Positions 1 to 6,127 of a DNA stretch of 8,108 bases are shown here, piece by piece; position 1 is the stretch's first letter, and each line of letters begins with the position of its first letter. The notes under the pieces are model-generated. The model saw nothing but the letters and a program-made list of their open reading frames with translations, was not told the origin of the DNA and did no database searches. Origin of the DNA: a bacterium (GTDB lineage Bacteria; Myxococcota_A; Bradymonadia; UBA7976; UBA1532); NCBI GenBank assembly GCA_030424955.1, contig JAUHVS010000237.1, forward strand, positions 1 to 8,108, in the 5' to 3' direction. Made by a program: the position numbers and the translations under genes.

Positions 1-1392
1 GCAGAAGCCGCAGGTGCTGCCCTGGAGGGCGGGATGAGCGCTCTCACCAAAAGCCATCGCATTGCTTCTGGTTTGTCCTCCGCAGGTGGCGCTGAAGTAT
101 GCGGGCAGGATCTCTTGCTCGAAGGCCCGCGACTGGGTGAGGTCGATGCCCAAGAGCCGGTGGCCGTAGGGCCCGGCGCAGGAGCAGCCGCCACGGGCCT
201 GGATCCCGAACAGGTCGTTGAGCAGCGCCACCACGTAGTTGTGGTGGAGCTGCTGGCCGGGCAGGCCAAACATCAGCGACAGGATCGACAGGCGCCACGC
301 CCGCGGGTTGCCCAGCACCCGCAGCGCCGGATCGGGCCCCCAGCGCTCGATGGCCCGCTGGATGAAGTCGCGCTCCCGGGCCCGGATCTCGGGCACGCCC
401 ACGGCCTCTTTGAGCTGGAACACGAGCCCGGCGCGGATGGACTCGATGATGGCCGGCGTGCCGCCCTCCTCGCGGTGCACGGGATCGGCCAGGTAGCGGT
501 GTTCGGTGGCGTTGACGTAGGCCACGGTGCCGCCGCCCGGGGCGCTCGGGATGGGGTTGCGGGCCAGCAGCGCCTTCTTGACCACCAGCACCCCGGGGGT
601 GCCCGGGCCGCCGATGAACTTGTGCGGCGACAGGAACAGGGCGTCCTTGTAGACGAGGTCGCCGTCGGGGCCGTCGTCGGCCATGTTCATCTCGATCTGC
701 ACATACGGCCCCGCCGCCGCGAAGTCCCAGCATGAGAGCGCGCCGTGGCGGTGCAGCAGCGCCGCGACCGCCCGGGTGTCGGTGCCGATGCCCGTCACGT
801 TCGAGGCCGCCGAGAAGCTGCCGATCTTCAAGGGTCGGTCGGCGTACCGCTCGAGCGCAGCCTCGAGCAGCGCCAGATCCACGTGGCCGTCGGCGTCCTC
901 GTCGATGACCACCGTCTCGCAGATCGACTCCCGCCAGGGCAGCTCGTTGGAGTGGTGCTCGTAGGGCCCGATGAACACGACGGGGCGCTCAGCCGGGGGG
1001 ATGCTCCCCGAGAACCCGTAGGCGTCGTCGAGCGGACGCGGGATCCGCAGGCCCAGGATGTCGACGAGCTTGTTGATGGCGGCCGTGGCGCCCGAGCCGC
1101 AGAAGATCACGGCGTCGTCCGCCCCTGCCCCCACCGCGCGGGCCACGATCTCGCGGGCCTCCTCGCGGAAGCGGGTGGTCTGCAGGCCCGTGCCCGAGCT
1201 CTCGGTGTGGGTGTTCGCGTAGAGCGGCAGGACCTCGGCGCGGATGAAGTCCTCGATGAACGCCAGGGAGCGGCCGGACGCGGTGTAGTCGCAGTAGACG
1301 ACGCGGCGCACGCCGTAGGGGCCATCGAGCGCCGTGTCGGCCCCGATGATCCCGTCGCGGATCCGCTCGATGAGGGCTGCCTTGTCCGCCAC
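1..1392 (-). CDS. Class-V fold PLP-dependent aminotransferase (cysteine desulfurase/SufS-like), 3' end aberrant
   Basis: The frame is open for 464 codons from GTG at 1392 to the window edge. The start is set by GGGAGG at 1398-1403, five bases upstream. The N-terminal half carries the fold's YCDYTASGR and ANTHTE motifs (about residues 33-60) and GSGATAAINKL (about 100). WDFAAAGPY supplies the PLP aspartate. SPHKFIGGPGTPG carries the Schiff-base lysine K258. The motif RGGCSCAGPYGH holds C403 and C405, the position of the catalytic Cys loop in cysteine desulfurase relatives. The family resembles SufS/isopenicillin-N-epimerase-like enzymes; the substrate cannot be named, and sulfur mobilisation is only a possibility. 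After FEQEI (about codon 428) the usual family tail, a Gly-Cys-Glu-Gly...Lys-Pro-Gly-Trp-Val-Arg segment, is missing. An unrelated, less GC-rich sequence runs to the edge, so roughly 1-107 is probably not native to this gene. It is transcribed divergently from the lipoprotein gene at 1643. Confidence 0.88.
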   Translation of the reverse strand, partial: MADKAALIERIRDGIIGADTALDGPYGVRRVVYCDYTASGRSLAFIEDFIRAEVLPLYANTHTESSGTGLQTTRFREEAREIVARAVGAGADDAVIFCGSGATAAINKLVDILGLRIPRPLDDAYGFSGSIPPAERPVVFIGPYEHHSNELPWRESICETVVIDEDADGHVDLALLEAALERYADRPLKIGSFSAASNVTGIGTDTRAVAALLHRHGALSCWDFAAAGPYVQIEMNMADDGPDGDLVYKDALFLSPHKFIGGPGTPGVLVVKKALLARNPIPSAPGGGTVAYVNATEHRYLADPVHREEGGTPAIIESIRAGLVFQLKEAVGVPEIRARERDFIQRAIERWGPDPALRVLGNPRAWRLSILSLMFGLPGQQLHHNYVVALLNDLFGIQARGGCSCAGPYGHRLLGIDLTQSRAFEQEILPAYFSATCGGQTRSNAMAFGESAHPALQGSTCGFC

Positions 1393-1642
1393 GTCTGCCT
1401 CCCTGCTGCGTCGCCAGGCGTAGGCCCGGCCTCGCCTTCGCGCGCTCGCCACCGGCCAGGTGGCTGGGACCGGGGCGCACCCCGACTCAGCCGCGCATAC
1501 GGTAGCCCTGCGGCGCCGCCACCGCCAGCGTGGCTGTGACCGCCCTGCGGCGCCGGGGGCCCTGCCCTCCCCTGGCATCCAGCCCACCACTGGCCGCCGG
1601 ATCAGGCTACCCTGCGGCCGACGGATCACGCGGAGGCACGGC
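1393..1642. other. Divergent intergenic region with short repeats
   Basis: This 250-base gap lies between the aminotransferase (leftward) and the phosphodiesterase lipoprotein (rightward), so promoters for both must sit here. CCCTGCGGCGCCG occurs twice, at 1506-1518 and 1543-1555, 37 bases apart. A shorter form, CCCTGCGGC, is at 1610-1618. A related imperfect pair is GTGGCTGGGACCG near 1459 and GTGGCTGTGACCG near 1530. I see no convincing sigma-70 hexamer pair, no tRNA and no small gene. The repeats could be operator-like or merely GC-biased sequence. Confidence 0.4.
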
Positions 1643-2818
1643 ATGGGGCGGTGGTGGCACTGGGTGTGGGTGAGCCTGCTGGTGGGCTGTGGGGCGCGCC
1701 CGCTGGCGCCGGTCCCGGCGACGCGGCGGGTGGTGGTGATCAGCCTCGACGGCTTCCGCCACGACTACCCCGAGCGCACCGACACGCCCACCCTCGACCG
1801 GCTGGCCCGCGAGGGCGTGCGGGCCACACGGCTGACGCCCCCGAGCCCCAGCCTGACCTTCCCGGGGCACGCCAGCCTCGCGACCGGCGCCTCCCCCGTG
1901 CGCCACGGCATCCTGGCCAACCGCTTCCACGACCGCGTGCGCGGCGCCTACGCCTACGAGGACGATCCCAGCTGGTACGACGTCGATCCGCTGTGGATCC
2001 ACAGCACGCGGCTGGGCCTGCGCACCCACGTCTACCACTGGGTGGGGAGCGGCGGCGCTCGCGGGGGGGTCGAGCCCGCCGAGTGGCGGCCCTTCGCGAA
2101 GATCCCCGACGACAAGAAGGTGGCGCAGATCCTGGCGTGGCTGCAGGCCCCCGCCGCCGACCGGCCGCGCCTGATCATGAGCTACTTCGCGGGCTGCGAC
2201 CACGCCGGGCACAGCCATGGCCCCGACAGCCCCCAGGTCACCGCCTGCGTCGCCGAGACCGACGCGCGGCTCGGGCGGCTGGTGGCGGGGCTCTCGGCCC
2301 TGGCCGATCCGGCGACGCTGGTGCTGGTGAGCGATCACGGCATGACCCGCACCACCCGCCAGGTGGACCCCCGCCCGGCGTTCACGGCCATCGGCCTGGC
2401 GCCGCGGATCGTGATCGGCGGGCCCGTCGCCAACGTGTACCTGCCGGCAGGGGCCGACCCCGACGCGGCGGCCCGCGCGGCGGCCAGCCTGCCCCACACG
2501 ACCGTACGCCGGCCCACGGGGGCGGATCGTCACCCCACGCGCACAGGCGACCTGGTGCTGGTGGCAGACTTCGGCGTGCAGTACAGCATGGCGCCCGCGA
2601 GCAAGCCGATGCTGGCGGGCCACCACGGCGGCGATCCGCTGCACCCCGACATGGGCGCGATCTTCTTCGCCTGGGGCGACGGGATCGTGCCCGGGGCGCC
2701 GCTCGCCGCCCCCCGGGCCATCGACGTCGCGCCCACGCTGAGCGCCCTGCTGGGCATCCCGCCCCCGCCGGGCGCTGAGGGCGAGGCGCTCACCCGCATC
2801 CTGCAGCGCGCCCCCTGA
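1643..2818 (+). CDS. Lipoprotein phosphodiesterase/pyrophosphatase of the alkaline phosphatase superfamily (NPP-like)
   Basis: This 391-aa protein hydrolyses phosphodiester or pyrophosphate bonds by family analogy; the substrate is unknown. The ATG at 1643 follows GGAGG (1632-1636) by six bases and gives a signal peptide ending in the lipobox LVGC (C16), so the product should be a membrane-anchored lipoprotein outside the cytoplasm. Earlier in-frame starts give an Arg-rich leader without a signal and are less likely. Metal-site motifs are in order: ISLDGFR (D36), SLTFPGHASLATG with the probable nucleophile T72, CDHAGHSHGPD (D186, H190), LVSDHGM (D231, H232) and GHHGGDPLHPDM (H328). The Thr nucleophile followed by Phe-Pro and the DxxGHxxGP block are characteristic of ecto-nucleotide pyrophosphatase/phosphodiesterases rather than classical Ser-nucleophile alkaline phosphatases. 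The length suits a bacterial NPP. It stands alone, divergent from the aminotransferase and convergent with the PilZ-like operon. Confidence 0.93.
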   Translation: MGRWWHWVWVSLLVGCGARPLAPVPATRRVVVISLDGFRHDYPERTDTPTLDRLAREGVRATRLTPPSPSLTFPGHASLATGASPVRHGILANRFHDRVRGAYAYEDDPSWYDVDPLWIHSTRLGLRTHVYHWVGSGGARGGVEPAEWRPFAKIPDDKKVAQILAWLQAPAADRPRLIMSYFAGCDHAGHSHGPDSPQVTACVAETDARLGRLVAGLSALADPATLVLVSDHGMTRTTRQVDPRPAFTAIGLAPRIVIGGPVANVYLPAGADPDAAARAAASLPHTTVRRPTGADRHPTRTGDLVLVADFGVQYSMAPASKPMLAGHHGGDPLHPDMGAIFFAWGDGIVPGAPLAAPRAIDVAPTLSALLGIPPPPGAEGEALTRILQRAP

Positions 2819-3004
2819 TGACCCGCTGGCAGCGTGTTGGCGCTCGCGGACCGAGCCCGCGCGAGCGGGGCTCCGAGTCCGAGGCGCCGCCCGGTCGGCG
2901 GCGCAGCGCATCGCTGGGGTCGCGGCACCGTCGCAGCCGGCCCGCTGGTCCCAAGACCGGGTGACCGACGCGCCCGTCGGCCCCGGCGAAGGGCGCGCGC
3001 CCTG
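2819..3004. terminator. Convergent intergenic region with several GC-rich hairpins (possible bidirectional terminator)
   Basis: The 186 bases between two converging genes hold three perfect inverted repeats. CGCTCGCG (2841-2848) pairs with CGCGAGCG (2860-2867) across an 11-base loop. GCGCCGCC (2884-2891) pairs with GGCGGCGC (2897-2904) across five bases. The 12-base palindrome GGGCGCGCGCCC (2991-3002) lies two bases beyond the stop of the minus-strand gene. None has a T-tract on either strand, so intrinsic termination in the classical sense is not shown. In very GC-rich genomes such stems often act without one. No coding region is supported here. Confidence 0.4.
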
Positions 3005-4486
3005 TCAGTCGTCCTCAACCCGGGCGCGCCCCTTGGGCCGGCGGGCGGCGGCCGGCGGGGTGCCCAGGCCGCTCAGCATGGCGGCGGCGAGGTGGTAGCG
3101 CACCCCCGCGGGCGGCATGGAGCTGGCCTCCGAGCGCACCGGCCCCCCAGCCGGATCCACCACGACCGGGGGCGGCCCTGACGCGAGCCGGGTGCGCCCC
3201 GGCTGGCTCGTGGACGGCCTCAACCGAGCGCGGCGCAGCCCCGAGGCGGGCGGCGCGGGGGGCGCGGCCGCGGGCGCTCCGACGGGCTCGCTCGCCGTCG
3301 CCCGGCTGGCCGGCGTGGGCGACGGGGCTGGCGGCGTGCGAGGCGCCGACCCCGTGGCCGGGGGCGGGGTCGGGCTGGGCGGCGTCAGGCTCGGCGGGGG
3401 CGTGCGCGGGCCCCCACGCAGGCGCGCTGCGCCGGCGCTGGCGTGCGCGAGCAGCCCCCCCACCTGCAACGGATCATCCAGCCCTGCCGTGTGCCCGCCA
3501 GCCGGCGGCGTCGGCGATCGGTCTCGGCCCACGGCCCGAGGCGTGGGGCTGGCCTCGGCGCGCTGCGCCGGCGACGGCGTCCGCGACACCTGCACGCGAT
3601 CCTCGTCGGGCGCGCTGCTCTCCGCGGCGCCCGCCGCCTGCGCCGCCGCGAGGGCGTCCCGGGATCGGCTGGGGCGCGGCGTACCGACCCGCCGCCGGCT
3701 GGCAGGCGTCGGCTGGGCCGGGCCAGGCGCGTCGACGGCGGCGTGCCCCACGCCCCGAGGGCCTGCTTGAGCGGCCGCCTCGGCCACCCGGGCGCGCACG
3801 ACCACGGGCACCCGGCCCAAGGCGACCACCGCGCCGGCGTCGGGCAGGCCAGGCTCGACCTGGTAGCGCACCTGACAGGGCAGCAGCAGCACGCGATCGC
3901 CCAGGTTCACCTGCACCACCACCTTGTCGAGCGCGTCGGGCGCCAGGTGCACGTCGGGCAGCCGCAGCGTGCCGGCCAGGAGCGCTTGCAGCCCACTGGC
4001 CACCGCGTGCGGCCGCAGCACCCAGACCTGCACCTGGCCCGCCGGGCGGCCGCGGCCCAGGCCGTCCTGCCCCTTGCGGGGCGTGTGGACGGCCGGGCCC
4101 AGCCGTGGCCCCGTCGCCGGCGCGGGGGCCGGCGGGCGGGGCGGCTCGGGCAGCGCCGAGGGATCGGCGACCCCATGGCCGACGCCCATCGTGAGGATGC
4201 GATCGATCAGGCTGCGCTCGGTGTCGGGCGCGAAGGCGATGGTGACGCGGGCCTCTTCGTCGGGCGAGAGGCCGTGATAGACCGTGCGCACGACCCCTTG
4301 CACCTCGACGCCGGTGCCCCTGGAGCGCGCGTCGCGGAACCACACCTGCACAAAGACGCCCTCATAGGGCTCGAAGGGCAGCACCGTCCGAAAGCCCGTG
4401 CGATCGATGAAGTCGCAGGGCCGAGCGGCGCGCTTGTCCTTCCATTGCACCGCGACGAGAAGCTGGGAAGCCGCGCCGTGACTCAC
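3005..4486 (-). CDS. PilZ-like domain protein with long proline-rich disordered C-terminus
   Basis: The protein is 493 aa from a GTG at 4486 that overlaps the upstream gene's TGA as GTGA. GGAGG lies ten bases before it. An alternative in-frame GTG at 4507 adds seven residues. Residues about 8-98 look like a PilZ-type beta barrel: a basic RAAR patch (R19-R22), DRTGF (28-32), then alternating strands ending with a VTIAF strand and an amphipathic helix. A second beta-rich block (about 148-235, LRLPDVHLAP through VVVQVNLGDRVLL) may be another barrel. Residues about 240-455 are low-complexity Pro/Ala/Thr/Ser/Arg, probably disordered. A short C-terminal patch (GVRYHLAAAMLSGLG) may be an interaction motif. 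Canonical c-di-GMP residues (RxxxR plus D/NxSxxG) are only partly kept, so nucleotide binding is doubtful. The PilZ assignment rests on pattern, not search. The antisense frames here are Arg/His-rich shadows. Confidence 0.72.
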   Translation of the reverse strand: MSHGAASQLLVAVQWKDKRAARPCDFIDRTGFRTVLPFEPYEGVFVQVWFRDARSRGTGVEVQGVVRTVYHGLSPDEEARVTIAFAPDTERSLIDRILTMGVGHGVADPSALPEPPRPPAPAPATGPRLGPAVHTPRKGQDGLGRGRPAGQVQVWVLRPHAVASGLQALLAGTLRLPDVHLAPDALDKVVVQVNLGDRVLLLPCQVRYQVEPGLPDAGAVVALGRVPVVVRARVAEAAAQAGPRGVGHAAVDAPGPAQPTPASRRRVGTPRPSRSRDALAAAQAAGAAESSAPDEDRVQVSRTPSPAQRAEASPTPRAVGRDRSPTPPAGGHTAGLDDPLQVGGLLAHASAGAARLRGGPRTPPPSLTPPSPTPPPATGSAPRTPPAPSPTPASRATASEPVGAPAAAPPAPPASGLRRARLRPSTSQPGRTRLASGPPPVVVDPAGGPVRSEASSMPPAGVRYHLAAAMLSGLGTPPAAARRPKGRARVEDD

Positions 4487-4782
4487 TGGACCTGCGCCTC
4501 CAGCCACCGCCGCACGCTCTCATCCACCGGCGCCAGCTCAAACCGGGCGCGATCTGACCGCCCACCGGGCAGGACGCTCGCCGACAGCAACAGCGGGCCC
4601 TCCACCGTCAGCACCTGAAACACGACGCGCCCCGCGACCTCAGCGCCGTCCGGCAGCTTGAGCTCCATCTGCGGCCGAAGGTTCGGATCACGGACCAGCG
4701 CCGCCGCCAACACCGCCTCATTGACCGCGATCACCTCGACAGCCTCGCTCTGCGCCCCTGCCATGGACGTCACCCGCTGCAT
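4483..4782 (-). CDS. Small beta-rich hypothetical protein coupled to the PilZ-like gene
   Basis: I do not recognise this 99-aa product. The ATG at 4782 follows AAGG by about seven bases; a second ATG at 4764 would remove the first six residues. There is no signal peptide or membrane segment. The N-terminal third (about residues 10-33) is probably helical. The middle (MELKLPDGAEVAGRVVF, then LLLSASVLP) alternates like short beta strands, and the end (DESVRRWLEAQV) looks like an amphipathic helix. The spacing recalls a minimal PilZ-like barrel plus C-terminal helix, but no c-di-GMP motif is visible. Its TGA overlaps the GTG of the 493-aa PilZ-like gene, so the two should be translationally coupled and may act together, perhaps as partner subunits. 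That role is inferred from linkage only. Confidence 0.7.
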   Translation of the reverse strand: MQRVTSMAGAQSEAVEVIAVNEAVLAAALVRDPNLRPQMELKLPDGAEVAGRVVFQVLTVEGPLLLSASVLPGGRSDRARFELAPVDESVRRWLEAQVQ

Positions 4783-4821
4783 ACGCTGCCCTTGACTTGT
4801 GTGCCCGAAACCCAGCTGCGA

Positions 4822-4850
4822 GCCATAACAGCGGCGTCCCCCTCTGTCCA
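4822..4850 (-). promoter_or_regulatory. Candidate sigma-70-like promoter for the 99-aa/PilZ-like operon
   Basis: Read on the minus strand, TGGACA (4850-4845) is followed after 17 bases by TATGGC (4827-4822). A TG one base upstream of the -10 (4830-4829) could serve as an extended -10. The expected start of transcription near 4815 leaves a leader of about 33 bases before ATG 4782. The stretch is less GC-rich than its surroundings. The -10 is a weak match, so this is a suggestion rather than a firm call. Confidence 0.33.
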
Positions 4851-4916
4851 GGTGGACCCAGCGCGAGGATCACCGCTGGGATGCGCTCCGCCCACCGCCC
4901 GGGCGCCTTCACACCC

Positions 4917-4933
4917 GTGGCCCAGTCGGCCAC
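4917..4933. promoter_or_regulatory. Short inverted repeat upstream of the phosphotransferase gene
   Basis: GTGGCC (4917-4922) and GGCCAC (4928-4933) form a perfect six-base inverted repeat with a five-base centre, CAGTC. It lies 74 bases before the phosphotransferase start in the divergent gap. It could be a regulator half-site pair or a small hairpin; six GC-rich bases can also arise by chance here. Confidence 0.2.
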
Positions 4934-4951
4934 ACTGCGCACCGCGCTGAT

Positions 4952-4975
4952 GGGGGGGGGTCACCCAGACCCCCC
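4952..4975 (+). repeat. G9 homopolymer with facing C6 tract
   Basis: Nine consecutive G (4952-4960) are followed, after nine bases containing CACCC, by six consecutive C (4970-4975). In RNA the two can pair as a six-base stem ending about 20 bases before the Shine-Dalgarno site of the phosphotransferase gene (GGGAGG at 4996-5001). It may mark the leader or promoter spacer. Homopolymers of this length are prone to slippage, and also to sequencing error. Confidence 0.45.
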
Positions 4976-5007
4976 GGGCCCGCGCGCTCACCCTCGGGAG
5001 GTTCCCC

Positions 5008-5943
5008 ATGTCGGCCCCGCCGTGGCAGGCGACCCACGCCGTGACCCTGCCCCGCGCGCGGGGCCTGATCGCCGATCAGTGGCCCGCCCTCGCCACCGCC
5101 CCGCTGGTCCCCTTTGGCCAGGGCTGGGACAACGACGCCTTCCTGCTCGACGACCGCTACGTGGTGCGCTTCCCCCGGCGCGCGCTGGCGGTGCCGCTGA
5201 TGGCGTTGGAAGCCCGCGTGCTGCCCTGGCTGGCGACGCAGACCGGGCTGCCGATCCCCGCGCCGGTCTTCGTTGGGCGGCCGGGCCGGGGCTTCCCCGC
5301 CCCCTGGGCCGCCTACCTGCGGCTGCCGGGGCGCACTGCCGATCGGGTCGCGCTCGCCCCAGCCGCCCGGCGCGCCCTGGCCGAGCCGTTGGGCGGCTGG
5401 CTGCGGCGCCTGCACGGGGTCGATCCGGCCGCTGCGGCGGCCCACGGTGTGCCCGGCGACACCCTCGGCCGCGCAGACGCCGACCGCCGCCTGGCCCTGG
5501 CCGAGGCGCGCCTCGACGCCCTCGCGGCCGCGCACCCCGCCCGGATCGCCCGCTACCGGGCCGGCCTCGCGAGCGCCTACGCCGCGCTGAGGCCGGAGGA
5601 TCGGCACGGCTCAGCGACGCCGCGGCTGGTGCACGGCGACCTGTACGTGCGCCACCTGCTGCTCGACGGGGGCGCGCCCTCGGGGCTGATCGACTTCGGC
5701 GACGTGCACCTGGGCGATCCCGCCCTGGACCTGGCCATCGGCTGGCTGCTGCTCCCGCCGAGCGCCCACCCGGCGTTCCACAGCGCGTACGGCGGGGTGG
5801 ATCCGCACGCCTGGGCCCGCGCCCGGTTCCGCGCGGTGCACCACACGGTCGCCGTCTGGCAGTACGCCCTCGCCGTGGATGACGGGCCCCTCGGGCGGGC
5901 GGCGGCCGACGGGCTCGACCGCGTCTGCCCTGCCCTGGGCTGA
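5008..5943 (+). CDS. APH-family (aminoglycoside/macrolide phosphotransferase-like) small-molecule kinase
   Basis: This 311-aa cytoplasmic protein has a protein-kinase-like APH fold. The start is ATG 5008, six bases after GGGAGG. The N-lobe shows the strand pair GWDNDAFLLDDRYVVRFPRR (about residues 40-60) and the helix with the conserved Glu in ALEARVLPWL. The catalytic loop is LVHGDLYVRHLLLD, with H209 and the base D211; the position normally filled by Asn (D+5) is His216. The metal-binding motif is IDFGDVHLGDPALDLA with D229. I recall HGDLYxRHLL forms from a broad APH subgroup, so the His need not mean inactivity. The usual product annotation is phosphotransferase; possible substrates include antibiotics, choline-like alcohols or sugars, and none can be chosen from sequence. 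No resistance phenotype should be assumed. It is a separate unit divergent from the PilZ-like operon and is followed 184 bases later by a transporter on the same strand. Confidence 0.93.
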   Translation: MSAPPWQATHAVTLPRARGLIADQWPALATAPLVPFGQGWDNDAFLLDDRYVVRFPRRALAVPLMALEARVLPWLATQTGLPIPAPVFVGRPGRGFPAPWAAYLRLPGRTADRVALAPAARRALAEPLGGWLRRLHGVDPAAAAAHGVPGDTLGRADADRRLALAEARLDALAAAHPARIARYRAGLASAYAALRPEDRHGSATPRLVHGDLYVRHLLLDGGAPSGLIDFGDVHLGDPALDLAIGWLLLPPSAHPAFHSAYGGVDPHAWARARFRAVHHTVAVWQYALAVDDGPLGRAAADGLDRVCPALG

Positions 5944-5997
5944 GGCCCTGAGGCTGGCTGGGCGCTCCCCGCGGCTTGGGCTGAACCCCCTGCGGCT

Positions 5998-6014
5998 GAA
6001 CGCCCGAGGCGTTC
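5998..6014 (+). terminator. Perfect 7-bp hairpin downstream of the phosphotransferase gene
   Basis: GAACGCC (5998-6004) and GGCGTTC (6008-6014) form a seven-base stem with a three-base loop, 54 bases past the phosphotransferase stop. GGCTGAAC occurs just before it and at its left edge (5979-5986 and 5994-6001). No T-run follows, so a terminator role is only likely by position. The same bases on the minus strand resemble a tRNA anticodon arm. Confidence 0.3.
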
Positions 6015-6070
6015 TGCCATACCACGAGGCGGCACGCCCCGACCCCCTGATGGCCCTCGGCTGACGGCAG

Positions 6071-6117
6071 GGCTCAGCGACCGGCACGCTCTTTGCCAGC
6101 GCGCGCCGCGCTGAGCC
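6071..6117 (+). promoter_or_regulatory. 9-bp inverted repeat flush against the transporter ribosome binding site
   Basis: GGCTCAGCG (6071-6079) is perfectly complementary to CGCTGAGCC (6109-6117), with 29 bases between. A smaller hairpin, GGCA/TGCC (6083-6086, 6094-6097), lies inside. The right arm ends at 6117, directly before AGGAG (6118-6122), the Shine-Dalgarno site for ATG 6128. In the mRNA this could be a stem that limits ribosome access, or it could end transcripts coming from the upstream gene. As DNA it could be an operator. No ligand or protein can be proposed. Confidence 0.4.
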
Positions 6118-6127
6118 AGGAGCCCTG

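Noticed and set aside
1460..1642. 61-residue N-terminal extension of the phosphodiesterase
   Set aside because: The extension is Arg-rich and would bury the signal peptide and lipobox; GGAGG sits directly before ATG 1643.
1607..2911. Long minus-strand open frame opposite the phosphodiesterase lipoprotein
   Set aside because: It is rich in Arg, Gly, His and Gln, has no recognisable motif, and lies antisense to a gene with complete catalytic motifs and a lipobox. High GC leaves such shadow frames open.
3443..4618. Long plus-strand open frame opposite the PilZ-like gene
   Set aside because: Its Arg/His-rich composition and lack of domain features contrast with the minus strand, which shows beta-barrel patterning and a GTGA-coupled start.
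4792..4829. TTGACT with CATAAC as a plus-strand promoter
   Set aside because: The two hexamers are 26 bases apart, too far for a sigma-70 promoter, and no better -10 lies at 16-18 bases.
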